Of a stretch of DNA of 64,000 nucleotides, positions 42,741 through 51,484 are shown in pieces. This DNA comes from CAIMUS01 sp046347625 (lineage in GTDB: Bacteria; Pseudomonadota; Gammaproteobacteria; Competibacterales; Competibacteraceae): positions 558,001-622,000 of the forward strand of contig JAXMFU010000003.1 of NCBI GenBank assembly GCA_046347625.1, in the 5' to 3' direction. Within the stretch, counting starts at the first letter, position 1; each line of letters begins with the position of its first letter. A program made the translations under genes and the position numbers. The notes under the pieces are model-generated. The model was not told where the DNA came from, ran no database searches, and saw only the letters and a program-made list of their open reading frames with translations.

Positions 42741-44747
42741 TTACGCGTGATCGAGTGCTGCGATCAATGCATTCAGGGCCTCGGGTTCCACGGGTTTGAC
42801 GAGGTGCCGATCGAAACCGGCGGCCTTCGAGCGGGCGCGATCCTCTTCACGGCCATAGCCGGTCAGGGCAATCAACAGCACATGGCGGGTCGCGGGAGAA
42901 GCGCGCAGCCGTCTGGCAACCTCATACCCATCCATTCCCGGCAAGCCGATATCCAGTAACACCACATCGGGCCGGAAAGTACGGGCCGCCTCGAGCGCGG
43001 CATGCGCGGTATACACGGTTCTGACCTGATGGCCTTCGAGTTCCAGCAACACCGCCATACTCTCGGCGACATCGACATTGTCATCCACTACCAGAATCCG
43101 GGCACCTGTTTCCGCCTTTAACGCCGTCTCGGCGTCAGTCTCCGCGGTCGCATCGGACGCCGACTCCAGCACACCGGGTAGATACACCGTAAACTCCGCT
43201 CCCTGGCCGGAGCCGGCGCTTTTCGCCTCGATCCGGCCACCGTGCAGCTCGACCAGGTGGCGTACCAGCGTCAGGCCAATGCCCAGCCCTCCCTGGGAAC
43301 GATCCAAGGTCCGCTCGGCTTGGGTAAAAAGATCGAATACATAAGGCAGGAGCGTATCCGGGATACCGGCACCATTGTCGCGAACTCGCAATACCAGGGT
43401 ATTTCCCTCGACTTCCGCCTCCAGCTGGATATGTCCCCCTTGTGGCGTATATTTAGCGGCGTTATTGAGCAGATTCGACAGTATCTGCGTCAGGCGGACC
43501 GAGTCTCCTTCCAGGCGAACCGGCAGAGTCGGCAGCGAGACCTCGAGCCGGTGCTGCTGTGATTCGATCAGTGAATGAACGGACTCCACCGCCTGGTTTA
43601 CGATGATAGCGAGTTCTACAGGCGCTTTTTGCAGCATGATCTTACCCCGGATGATGCGGGAAATATCGAGCAGATCATCGACCAGGCGGACAACATGGCT
43701 TACCTGCCGGTCGATGACATCTCGAACCCATTGTAGTTTTGGGTTAGGAAAATCAAGGCGTTTGAGGACCTCCACGGCATTGCGGATAGGCGCAAGCGGA
43801 TTGCGGAGCTCATGAGCGAGCATGGCGAGAAACTCGTCCTTGCGGCGATCGGCCTCTTGCAGTGCCTGTTCCGCCTGCTTATGCGCGGTAATGTCCAGGG
43901 CAATGCCAAGGATCAATTGGGGTTCTCCAGCCGCCGTGCGGGAAAAGACCGTATCCCGGCTGAGGAACCAACGCCAAGTACCGTTTTTATGACGCATCCG
44001 GTAATCGAATTCCAGTATTTCCCCGTCCCGGGAAGACAACAGACGCCGACAATGGGCCCGCGACCGCTCCCGGTCATCCGGGTGCATCAGGGTCGGCAGC
44101 AGTGTCCCCCCGAAGTCGTGCAGGTTAGCGACACTGTAGCCCAGCATGGCGGCCGATTGCGTGGTAGTATGGATCGTCCGCTGCTGAACTATGTCGTAGA
44201 GGTAATACACCGTGGGTGCAGCGTTCAAAATACCTTTCAGCAGGCGCTGATTGTTCCGCAGACACTGTTCCGCCTGCTTACGGGCACTCAGATCCTCAGC
44301 CAACTGCCGGGCCAGTGTCTGCGCCAGTTCTTTCTCTTTGCTCAGGGCGGCTTCGGCACGTTTCAGCCGGGTAATATTGATATGGGAAACCACCAGTCCA
44401 CCCTCCGGACCCTGCAAAGGTACGGCTCGGAGAGAAAACCAGCGCTCTTCCTCGGGCGAATGGCAGGGGTATTCCCATTCGAACTCGGCCATGGTGCCCG
44501 CCAGCAGCGCCAGCAAACCGGCCAGACATTCCTGGGCGTTTTCGGTGTCAGGCCCCGATGCAATCCGACAGGCATCGAGATAATTCAAGCCGACACCGTC
44601 GATCACGGCCGGCGGCGCCTCATTCTCCCGGGCAAAGTGGCACCAGGCATCGTTCACAGCGATGATAACGCCTTGCCGGTTCAACACGGCAATATGTGCG
44701 GAGAGGGAATTCAATATGGTTAGATTGAACAGTTGGCTGTCGTGCAT
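42741..44747 (-). CDS. Hybrid histidine kinase, PAS-PAS-HisKA-HATPase-REC
   Basis: This is a soluble two-component sensor with an attached receiver. PAS domain 1 spans about 10-125, a coiled linker 126-165, and PAS domain 2 about 170-292 (FDYRMRHKNGTWRWF, PAS_3 type). The dimerisation domain has the phosphorylated His312 in LAHELRNPL. The ATPase domain (about 415-530) has NNAAKYTP, DNGAGIP and GGLGIGLTLV. The receiver (about 550-668) has Asp599 in VVLLDIGLPGMDG. There are no membrane segments, so it reads an internal signal such as redox state or a ligand. No DNA-binding partner is adjacent. It might control the polysaccharide locus next door, but nothing in the sequence proves this. Confidence 0.9.
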   Translation of the reverse strand: MHDSQLFNLTILNSLSAHIAVLNRQGVIIAVNDAWCHFARENEAPPAVIDGVGLNYLDACRIASGPDTENAQECLAGLLALLAGTMAEFEWEYPCHSPEEERWFSLRAVPLQGPEGGLVVSHINITRLKRAEAALSKEKELAQTLARQLAEDLSARKQAEQCLRNNQRLLKGILNAAPTVYYLYDIVQQRTIHTTTQSAAMLGYSVANLHDFGGTLLPTLMHPDDRERSRAHCRRLLSSRDGEILEFDYRMRHKNGTWRWFLSRDTVFSRTAAGEPQLILGIALDITAHKQAEQALQEADRRKDEFLAMLAHELRNPLAPIRNAVEVLKRLDFPNPKLQWVRDVIDRQVSHVVRLVDDLLDISRIIRGKIMLQKAPVELAIIVNQAVESVHSLIESQQHRLEVSLPTLPVRLEGDSVRLTQILSNLLNNAAKYTPQGGHIQLEAEVEGNTLVLRVRDNGAGIPDTLLPYVFDLFTQAERTLDRSQGGLGIGLTLVRHLVELHGGRIEAKSAGSGQGAEFTVYLPGVLESASDATAETDAETALKAETGARILVVDDNVDVAESMAVLLELEGHQVRTVYTAHAALEAARTFRPDVVLLDIGLPGMDGYEVARRLRASPATRHVLLIALTGYGREEDRARSKAAGFDRHLVKPVEPEALNALIAALDHA

Positions 44748-44919
44748 ATATCGGCCGATCTTGGACCATTGAAGGGTTTGGTCGTTTTCACTGATCTTGA
44801 AATCCAGCTCCGCCGCATGAATTTTTATAGCTTAGTGCACGGCCAAGTTAAATTAGAACTTTTCCAGCCGCTCTAAAGATTTCCTTAGCCGAAAGGCGGA
44901 ACGTTTGCCATCCTGCACA
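44748..44919. other. Spacer upstream of histidine kinase
   Basis: This short stretch presumably holds the promoter of the minus-strand kinase gene. I see no convincing -35/-10 pair and no gene. Confidence 0.3.
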
Positions 44920-45047
44920 CCAACGGCCATGCTTTTTAGGAAAATGCATCCCCGGCGATAACACTCGGCTCCCTGTCGGGTTACGACGCGCCCGTTATCT
45001 CGCGGCGAGCGGCTACCTGGGTGGCAGGCGCGTCTAACCCGACCTAC
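44920..45047 (+). repeat. REP-like palindromic repeat B, copy 1
   Basis: The element opens with a 28-bp conserved block (44928-44955, beginning CATGCTTTTTAGGAAA). It continues with the palindrome-forming GTCGGGTTACGACGCGCC and GGCGCGTCTAACCCGACC arms. An inverted second copy of nearly the full length lies at 53415-53542 next to hisG, and the 28-bp block alone recurs at 45288-45315. It encodes nothing. Confidence 0.75.
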
Positions 45048-45055
45048 GGGAGGAT

Positions 45056-45287
45056 GGTAGTGTTCCGAAAGTGTTGTTGACAGGACTTACGAAAATATCC
45101 TTTAGCTAAGCAACTCACCACTGTCATTCCGGCTGGGACGCCGGAATCCAGCAGCCATGGAGGGCAAGCGTCTGGATTCCCGCTTACGCGGGAATGACAG
45201 TTTGCGTAAATCCTGGTTAATGGTATGGAGAAGAGGATTGATCTGAACGCCTCCGATCTGTCACAACAACACTTCTGGAACACTACC
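45056..45287 (-). mobile_element. 232-bp MITE, copy 2 (inverted)
   Basis: This has the same length and terminal repeats as the element at 4737-4968, in the opposite orientation, with three base differences. Its flanks (GGGAGGAT on the left, CATGCTTT on the right) are not a target duplication, unlike copy 1. It sits between REP-like repeat B and a second copy of the 28-bp head of that repeat. The two MITE copies face each other across the whole polysaccharide locus. Confidence 0.82.
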
Positions 45288-45488
45288 CATGCTTTTTAGG
45301 AAAATGCATCCCCGGAAAAACCAGCCGCTACCTGCGGGCGGCCTACCACACCGGGGAGCGGCGCGGCGACACCCTGGACTTGGAAACCGGTCCGACGGTC
45401 GGCAGCCTCTGAGTCACCGGCTTCCGATTTACCACCGGCGCTGCTTCCGGTATCGTTCGATTCTTTCTCACTACACAGGATACCGGCT
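45288..45488. other. Repeat fragment and possible gene remnant
   Basis: Positions 45288-45315 are an exact copy of the 28-bp head of REP-like repeat B. After it, an open stretch of 29 codons ending in TGA (45323-45412) reads SRYLRAAYHTGERRGDTLDL and onward. It looks like coding sequence by composition but has no start. It may be the 3' end of a lost gene. The aldo/keto reductase leader fills the rest. Confidence 0.35.
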
Positions 45489-46436
45489 ATGCAAACAAGA
45501 CAACTGGGCAATTCCGATCTTTTCATCACCCCGCTCGGTATCGGTTCCTGGGCGATGGGCGGAACCGGCTGGGATTATGCCTGGGGCGTGCAGGACGATG
45601 CCGCCTCCATCGCCGCGATTCACCGGGCGCTGGAATTCGGCGTCAATTGGATCGATACGGCGGCGGTCTACGGTCTGGGCCATGCCGAGGAAATCGTCGC
45701 CCAGGCATTGGCAAACTGGTCCGGCAAGCGGCCTTATATTTTCACCAAATGCAGCCTCCGCTGGGACGATCGGGGCCATATCCAGCGGATACTCAAGGCC
45801 GACTCGATCCGCCGGGAATGCGAAGACAGCCTGCGCCGCCTGCGGGTCGAGACCATCGATCTTTACCAAATCCATTGGCCCGCCAATACGCCGGCGGAAA
45901 TCGAAGAAGGCTGGTCCACCCTGGCACAATTGCAGCGCGAAGGGAAACTCCGCTGGATCGGGGTCTCCAATTTCGATGTTGCCCAGTTACAGTACGCCCA
46001 GGCCATCGCTCCGGTCACCTCCCTGCAACCCCGTTATTCCTTGGTGCACCGGGACATCGAAGCGGATATCCTGCCGTTCTGCGAGCGGGAAAATATCGGT
46101 GTGATCGTCTATGCGCCCATGGCTTCGGGTCTGCTGACCGGCGCCATGACCCGCGAGCGCGCTGTTACGTTGCCGCCGGACGACTGGCGGCGACGGGATG
46201 AGGATTTCAACGAGCCGAAGCTGTCCCGGAATCTGGCGCTGGTCGAGCGCCTGCGCGCGGTGGGGAAAAGACATGGCCGCTCGCCGGGTGAAGTTGCTAT
46301 CGCCTGGACGCTCAGCCGACCGGCGGTAACCGGAGCTATCGTCGGCGTGCGCAGTCCCGCGCAGGCCGAAGGCGTGATGCGGGCCGGCGACTTGAAACTC
46401 AGCGCCGCTGAAATTGCAGAGATCGAGCAGGGCTGA
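45489..46436 (+). CDS. Aldo/keto reductase
   Basis: This is an NADPH-dependent (beta/alpha)8-barrel oxidoreductase for aldehydes or ketones. The catalytic tetrad is visible: Asp56 and Tyr61 in NWIDTAAVYGLGHAE, Lys87 in IFTKCSL and His129 in LYQIHWP. The cofactor region IGVSNFD and the C-terminal AIVGVRSPAQAEGVM are typical of the group that includes Tas/YajO-like and general stress reductases. The length is normal for the group. A good intrinsic terminator follows the stop. The substrate cannot be predicted. Confidence 0.9.
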   Translation: MQTRQLGNSDLFITPLGIGSWAMGGTGWDYAWGVQDDAASIAAIHRALEFGVNWIDTAAVYGLGHAEEIVAQALANWSGKRPYIFTKCSLRWDDRGHIQRILKADSIRRECEDSLRRLRVETIDLYQIHWPANTPAEIEEGWSTLAQLQREGKLRWIGVSNFDVAQLQYAQAIAPVTSLQPRYSLVHRDIEADILPFCERENIGVIVYAPMASGLLTGAMTRERAVTLPPDDWRRRDEDFNEPKLSRNLALVERLRAVGKRHGRSPGEVAIAWTLSRPAVTGAIVGVRSPAQAEGVMRAGDLKLSAAEIAEIEQG

Positions 46437-46453
46437 AACCAACTCCTGAGAGC

Positions 46454-46476
46454 GCCGGCGTCCGCGCCGGCTTTTT
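46454..46476 (+). terminator. Intrinsic terminator after aldo/keto reductase
   Basis: GCCGGCG (46454-46460), loop TCCG, CGCCGGC (46465-46471) and a run of five T form a textbook rho-independent terminator 18 bp past the stop. The same GCCGGCG/CGCCGGC stem recurs at 53590-53607. Confidence 0.85.
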
Positions 46477-46500
46477 GAAGGTACCACCCCAACGAGACTT

Positions 46501-46749
46501 TTATTTCGAGACGGTCGACACCAATTTTCCCACGGTCTGTCCGGATTCCAATTCACGGTGGGCGGCGGCCACGTGCTCGAAGGGATAGGTTCCGATAGTC
46601 GGCAAGCGCAATCGACCGGAGCGATACCAATCCAGCAAACGTTCCATGGCTGGAATCGGCACATCACGGCGGCTGGCTAGAAAACTCAGGTTGAACGCCA
46701 GTACGCTACGGTTTTCATTGACCATCCGCAAGGGATTGAAAGGGCCGGC
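46501..46749 (-). pseudogene. C-terminal fragment of MDR-family oxidoreductase
   Basis: About 80 residues match the end of zinc-type alcohol dehydrogenase/quinone reductase-like proteins (NPLRMVNENRSVLAFNLSF, then LLDWYRSGRLRLPT and HRELESGQTVGKLVS). The N-terminal 250 residues with the active site and most of the NADPH fold are missing. The break falls at about 46749, where a truncated glgP begins on the other strand. It is not expected to be functional. Confidence 0.75.
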
Positions 46750-47721
46750 AGACCTTCGGTTACACCAATCATACCCTGCTGCCCGAAGCACTGGAGCAAT
46801 GGCCGATCGGCCTGTTCGCCAGAATCCTGCCGCGCCATTTGGAAATCATTTATGAAATTAACGTCCGCTTTCTGGACGAAGTACGGATGCGGTTTCTCGG
46901 TGACGCGGAACGGGTGGTCCGGCTTTCCCTGATCGACGAAGCGGGCGAACGCTATGTACGCATGGCGCATCTGGCGTGCGTGGGTAGCCATGCCATCAAT
47001 GGGGTGGCGGCGCTGCATACCGAGTTGCTCGAGCAGGATGTCCTGGCCGATTTTCATGACTTATGGCCCGAGAAATTCAGTAATAAGACCAACGGCGTTA
47101 CGCCCCGGCGCTGGCTGGCCTTGAGCAATTCCCGGCTGACCACCCTGTTAAGTAAGCAGATCGGAGCAAGCTGGATACAGGATTTATCCGAACTGCGGCG
47201 CTTGGAACCGTATGCCGAGGATGCCTCCTTCCGCGCGGAATGGCGCTTTATCAAGCGCACGATCAAGGAAGGCTTCGCCGCCGCTTTGCGGCGCCGTACC
47301 GGGATCGTCATCGACCCGGCCACCCTGTTCGATGTGCAGGTCAAGCGAATTCACGAGTACAAGTGCCAGCATCTGAATGTGCGGTAATTCCGAAATGCGC
47401 GAGGTGATCGATCTGATTCGAACGGGTTACTTTTCCCGCGGCAATCGGGAGCTGTTCCAACCTCTGGTCGATTCCCTGCTCTACCAGGACCCCTATCCGG
47501 TACCGGCCGACTTCCAGTCCTACGTCGATTGCCAAGCCCGGGTCAGCCAGACCTATCGGGACAAGGAAAAATGGACGCGTATGTCGATCCTCGATGTCGT
47601 GCGCTCGAGTAAATTCTCGTCCGACCGGACCATACGGGAGTATTGCGAGGATATCTGGAAGATCCCGCCGGTCAAAATCGACTTGCTGTCCCAGGAGGAA
47701 ATCAGTGGGAATCTGGCGTAA
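46749..47721 (+). pseudogene. glgP: Degenerate glycogen phosphorylase
   Basis: The reading frame begins abruptly with TFGYTNHTLLPEALEQWP, which lies in the middle of glycogen phosphorylase, and runs through PEKFSNKTNGVTPRRWLAL to VKRIHEYKCQHLNV. There a deletion and a frame change join it to MREVIDLIRTGYFSRGNREL and the true C-terminus (IREYCEDIWKIPPVKI). The N-terminal third to half is missing, and roughly 150-200 residues, including the PLP-lysine region, are gone from the middle. This is a clear relic. Confidence 0.88.
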
Positions 47722-47786
47722 AAACGACCGATCACCGAGCATACCGCCAGACCGGACAGCAGCACCCGGCACAACATCCGCTTCAT
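47721..47786 (-). pseudogene. Orphan signal-peptide fragment
   Basis: The minus strand encodes MKRMLCRVLLSGLAVCSVIG, a good export signal, after which the frame runs into antisense of the glgP relic. It looks like the first codons of a secreted-protein gene whose body was lost at the same rearrangement. The evidence is only the character of these 20-22 residues. Confidence 0.4.
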
Positions 47787-48353
47787 TTTCGTGTATCCAT
47801 TGTTTCGATGACGATTCTCTTCTCAGGAACCAATAAAGCACAGTCTGTCTCCTTCAGCCGGAGTTTTCCACAATTTCTGTGGATAACTGCCTTCCCAGTA
47901 CCTGGATATACCAGGCTCACCATAAGCTAAACAGCCGGTTAGCTATCGGTTACCGGCCTGAATAAGAAATGAACAGCGGTAAACCCAACCGTCCGGTGGT
48001 AGCCGGCTTCCGGAACGGGCCATCCCTCTTCTCAGCGGTTCAGGCAAGGTAGCGGCTCCGTCGACGCCGTCGACTTCGGGTGGGCAGCCGAGCGGCGCTT
48101 TACTGCCATCGCTCCAGCCATAGCTTTTCATAAGTCGTTGTATATGTTAGATTCAATCCAACGCAATCTGTAGAGGTTCCAGCAACGTCGTTCAAGATTT
48201 ATTAAAACGCTCACTTCATTCATCAGCAACTGTAGCAACTGGCCTGAAGCAGACACCGGTGGAAACCGTAAAAGGGTACAGGTCTTCAAAGATTAGGAAA
48301 TATCAAGCGCAACCCTCCCGAATTGCCTGCTTCCACAACGACTGGAAAATTCG
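47787..48353. other. Gene-free region upstream of rep
   Basis: I see no gene. The region contains the DnaA-box pair (47864-47886) and the promoter region of the replication initiator gene. The rest shows GC-rich inverted repeats (for example GTCGACGCCGTCGAC near 48059) without a clear function. Confidence 0.45.
47864..47886. promoter_or_regulatory. Inverted pair of DnaA boxes
   Basis: TTTTCCACA (47864-47872, one mismatch to the consensus) and TGTGGATAA (47878-47886, a perfect consensus box on the opposite strand) are separated by five bases. DnaA boxes beside a plasmid initiator gene and iterons fit an origin of replication. Confidence 0.65.
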
Positions 48354-49883
48354 ATGACCGGCGACAAAGACAGCAGTCATAAAAAAATGACCCCTTTTAA
48401 GGAAGGCAGGAAGGCTCTGGAAGAGCTCGATTCATTCTTTCATGAAATCAACCTTCTTAAGATCGAGGGACAATACTTTTGTTTCGACCCGAAGGGCGGT
48501 GGCACTAAAGGAAATAAAGAGAGCGACTTCTGGCGTAAAGTGGAAAACCCGGAGAGAGAAATCGAACGGCAGCGTGTCTCTATTATCATCCATCCTCATT
48601 ATGGCCGTCCCGCCATACTTGCCTATAAAGTTTACGAGGCCATCTTTAAAAAGCTTTCCGACTATGGTTATCCAGTACCGGAGGCGGTTTCCTTTTCTTA
48701 TCGCGAGCTTGCCCGCCTGATCGACCATCGCTCATTCGGCGGCACTCAACATAAACAACTCCAGAATGCCATCAAGCAATTACTTAACACTGAAATCGAG
48801 TTCTGGGGTTATGATAAAGAATCCCAACAATGGGGTATGCTCAGTTTCAGGATCATCACCAACGCGCTGTTCTCCGGAAACCGCGGCCGGCTGACCGAGT
48901 GCTGCGTCAAGCTCGACCCGTTGATCATCAAAAATCTCAACCGTCATTACTCATTCTGCCTTAATTTTGCTCGCATGAGCAGCCTCGAACCCATTGCTGC
49001 GGCCTTGTACAAAAGGTTGTTCTTCCATTTCTCGACCCGCTATAGTAATGAGGGCGAGAAAGCATTTCCATGGGTCAAGGATTACGCCACGATTTGTAAT
49101 GAATGGCTCGGCGGCCTGGCAATAAAAAGATATAAATCCAAAGTCCAGGAACAGTTGGGACCGCACTTTGAAGCTATTAAAAGTACCGGACTCATTCAGC
49201 AGTTCGACATCTTCAAAAATTCTGGTGGCAGTGGTTTTAATTTTATTTTTTATCCCGGCAAAGGATTTTTTGAAGATTATGAAAATTTTTATGTCAAACA
49301 TCCACAGATTCAAATTCAATTCTCCCATACCGCCGATGAGCAAAAAATACAGAAACCGCTGGAATTGGTAGCTTACTTCTACGAGCGCTTATACGGCAAC
49401 CAGGAATCCCAACAAAGCTTGATGTTCTCGGTGAAAGAAACCGAGTTTGCCGCAATGCTGCTCCAGAACTACTCCTTCGAAGAAGCCAAGGAATTGGTCG
49501 ATTATGCATTGACGCAAGCGCCGAGAACCAGATTCGAGATGAGAAGTTTCGGCGCGATCCGGACCTACCTCAAGCCTTGGCTGGGCGCGCGGGAGGATAA
49601 CAGGCAGCGCAGGCAACGAGAACTTCAGCTTCAGCAAAACGCTCAGGTAGTGCGGTTGCGGGAGCGCTACGAGGCTTTCCGGCGATCGGAAATTATAAAA
49701 CTTCGTGAATCGCTACCAACCGAAGAGCTTAAACGTCTGGAAGGCGCGGCGCTGGCCGAACTCGCCAAGGAGAATCCCAACCCGATTACCTTGCGACTTG
49801 GGGTGACAATGAAATTGAATGCTCTTCTCGCCGAGCGCTATTCCCTACCGAGCTTCGAGGAATGGAGCAAGGGACAGATCTAA
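48354..49883 (+). CDS. Plasmid-type replication initiator protein
   Basis: This 509-residue protein resembles replication initiator protein A of plasmids. The N-terminal half has the winged-helix signature stretches FSYRELARLIDHRSFGG and QLQNAIKQLLNTEIEFW, followed by RLTECCVKLDPLIIKNLN and a second winged-helix-like part (about 230-330). The C-terminal 120 residues are a charged coiled region (REDNRQRRQRELQLQQ, KLRESLPTEELKRLE). It would bind the twelve iterons that begin 60 bp after its stop and open the adjacent AT-rich tract. DnaA boxes lie 470 bp upstream. No partition or mobilisation genes accompany it. I base the family on layout and pattern; the exact class needs a profile search. Confidence 0.75.
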   Translation: MTGDKDSSHKKMTPFKEGRKALEELDSFFHEINLLKIEGQYFCFDPKGGGTKGNKESDFWRKVENPEREIERQRVSIIIHPHYGRPAILAYKVYEAIFKKLSDYGYPVPEAVSFSYRELARLIDHRSFGGTQHKQLQNAIKQLLNTEIEFWGYDKESQQWGMLSFRIITNALFSGNRGRLTECCVKLDPLIIKNLNRHYSFCLNFARMSSLEPIAAALYKRLFFHFSTRYSNEGEKAFPWVKDYATICNEWLGGLAIKRYKSKVQEQLGPHFEAIKSTGLIQQFDIFKNSGGSGFNFIFYPGKGFFEDYENFYVKHPQIQIQFSHTADEQKIQKPLELVAYFYERLYGNQESQQSLMFSVKETEFAAMLLQNYSFEEAKELVDYALTQAPRTRFEMRSFGAIRTYLKPWLGAREDNRQRRQRELQLQQNAQVVRLRERYEAFRRSEIIKLRESLPTEELKRLEGAALAELAKENPNPITLRLGVTMKLNALLAERYSLPSFEEWSKGQI

Positions 49884-49943
49884 GCCGTTTTTTCCCTCCA
49901 TCTGCTGTGCCAATTACGCTTCCTGCCCCTCGGGCGCAGCCCA

Positions 49944-50284
49944 ACTGCGTTCTTTGACGGAAATCAGCTGTCGCCCAACTGCGTTCTTTGACGGAAATTT
50001 TTGGGGCCAACTGCGTTCTTTGACGGAAATTTTTCCCCAACTGCGTTCTTTGACGGAAATTTTTGGGGCCAACTGCGTTCTTTGACGGAAATTTTTGGGG
50101 CCAACTGCGTTCTTTGACGGAAATTTTTGGGGCCAACTGCGTTCTTTGACGGAAATTTACCCCTGTACTGCGTTCTTTGACGGAAATAACTGCGTTCTTT
50201 GACGGAAATTTACCCCTGTACTGCGTTCTTTGACGGAAGTAACTGCGTTCTTTGACGGAAATAACTGCGTTCTTTGACGGAAAT
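49944..50284 (+). repeat. Twelve 21-bp iterons (oriV)
   Basis: There are twelve direct copies of a 21-bp unit with core TGCGTTCTTTGACGGAA, starting at 49944, 49978, 50010, 50040, 50072, 50104, 50136, 50167, 50189, 50220, 50242 and 50264. Eleven are identical and one (50220) has a single change (AAGT for AAAT). Start-to-start distances are 30-34 bp for most units and 22 bp for three. 32 bp is about three helical turns and 22 bp about two, so all units face the same side of the DNA. They directly follow the initiator gene. The uniform spacers are also partly repeated (TTTTGGGGCCA). Confidence 0.9.
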
Positions 50285-50513
50285 TTTTTGCTCGAAAAAT
50301 CGATGCAATTATTTGATTTTTAAGGAGTTTTTGATCAGCCGTCAGTTTCCTTGAATATATCTTTAAATATATTTCTAAATACACACATAGGAGCCCCCCC
50401 TCAAGCAACTAGACTCATCAGGCTGGACAGCTAGCTGTGTGTGTTTAAAAAATAGAAAAAAAAAGAACTAAGAAACTACTCCGGTGGTAAGCTGCCACCT
50501 GGTGGAATCCACA
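50285..50513. other. AT-rich tract beside iterons (probable DNA unwinding element)
   Basis: The sequence from 50281 to about 50390 is strongly AT-rich (for example TTGAATATATCTTTAAATATATTTCTAAAT). It borders the iterons, as in the unwinding elements of iteron plasmids. A second A-rich tract lies at 50447-50475. No gene is present until the lyase start. Confidence 0.55.
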
Positions 50514-51464
50514 ATGGACACTTACCCGGTTAAAGAAGAAAGACACAGTATCCCCATCATTGGTCAAGAGGCTTTCCTAATAGCGGGCAGTCCAGCGCAC
50601 AGTCCAAACCAGCGATTACGACAGTTACTCACTGAACCCGGCATCAAGATAATGCCCTGCTGTTTCGATGCCCTGTCCGCACGGCTGATCGAAGCGGCAG
50701 GATTTCCCTGCACCTTTATGAGCGGCTTCGCGGTAGCCGCCACCCGGTTGGGATTGCCCGATACCGGCCTGATTTCCTACGGCGAAATGCTGGAACAAGG
50801 ACGCACGATTTGTGGCGCGGTAAGATTACCGGTCCTGGGTGACGGCGATACCGGTTATGGCAATGCTATGAACGTCAAACGCACCGTACATGGTTATGCT
50901 ACGGCCGGTTTTGCCGCCATCATGCTCGAAGATCAAGTCTGGCCCAAACGCTGCGGTCATACCCGAGGCAAACAGGTCGTTTCCCGCCCCGAGGCGGTAA
51001 GCCGGATTCAAGCCGCCGTGGATGCGCGCGCGGAAGGAGCCGATATTCTGATCCTGGCCAGGACCGATGCTCGTGCCACTCACGGCTTGGAGGAAGCCCT
51101 GGCCCGTGCCCGCGCCTTTGCCGCTGCAGGGGCGGATATGCTGTTCGTAGAGGCACCCGGCAGTGAAGAGGAAATGCGTCGGATCTGTACAGAAGCGCCT
51201 GGGATACATTTGGCCAATATGCTGGAGAATGGGGTAACCCCGCTATTGACGCCGGCCCATCTGCAGGCTATCGGTTACCGCCTGGTGGCTTATCCCTTGA
51301 CCCTGCTGAGTAGTGCTGTCCGTGCCATGCAGGGGGCGCTCGCCGCCTTGCGGCGGGAGCGCCATCCTGCCGAGCTGATGCTCGAATTCGATGAACTGCG
51401 GCAGTTGGTGGGGTTCGATGCTTATGACGCCGAAGCAGCGCGGTATCGAGTCCAGGAGGATTGA
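50514..51464 (+). CDS. Isocitrate lyase/PEP mutase superfamily enzyme
   Basis: This is a TIM-barrel enzyme of the oxaloacetate decarboxylase/carboxyPEP mutase branch. Visible are MPCCFDALSARLIEAAGF, the metal-binding GDGDTGYGNAMNV, the loop WPKRCGHTRGKQV (the K-R-C-G-H motif that carries the catalytic Cys in lyases) and LARTDARATHGLEEAL. It cleaves or decarboxylates a 2-oxo or 2-hydroxy diacid; which one is not clear. I start at the ATG with GGTGGA seven bases before it; a GTG ten codons earlier is less likely. The gene follows the origin region and has no operon partner. Confidence 0.82.
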   Translation: MDTYPVKEERHSIPIIGQEAFLIAGSPAHSPNQRLRQLLTEPGIKIMPCCFDALSARLIEAAGFPCTFMSGFAVAATRLGLPDTGLISYGEMLEQGRTICGAVRLPVLGDGDTGYGNAMNVKRTVHGYATAGFAAIMLEDQVWPKRCGHTRGKQVVSRPEAVSRIQAAVDARAEGADILILARTDARATHGLEEALARARAFAAAGADMLFVEAPGSEEEMRRICTEAPGIHLANMLENGVTPLLTPAHLQAIGYRLVAYPLTLLSSAVRAMQGALAALRRERHPAELMLEFDELRQLVGFDAYDAEAARYRVQED

Positions 51465-51484
51465 GAGCTTTCCCAGGCTGGAGC

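Noticed and set aside
45289..46104. 271-codon frame overlapping the aldo/keto reductase in another frame
   Set aside because: The catalytic tetrad and all family motifs are in the 45489 frame; this one starts in repeat sequence.
49786..50136. Minus-strand frame made of repeated RQRTQL units
   Set aside because: It is the iteron array read in a coding frame, not a repeat protein.
49944..50284. CRISPR array
   Set aside because: The spacers are short (1-13 bp), similar to each other, and no cas genes are near. A neighbouring initiator gene explains the repeats as iterons.
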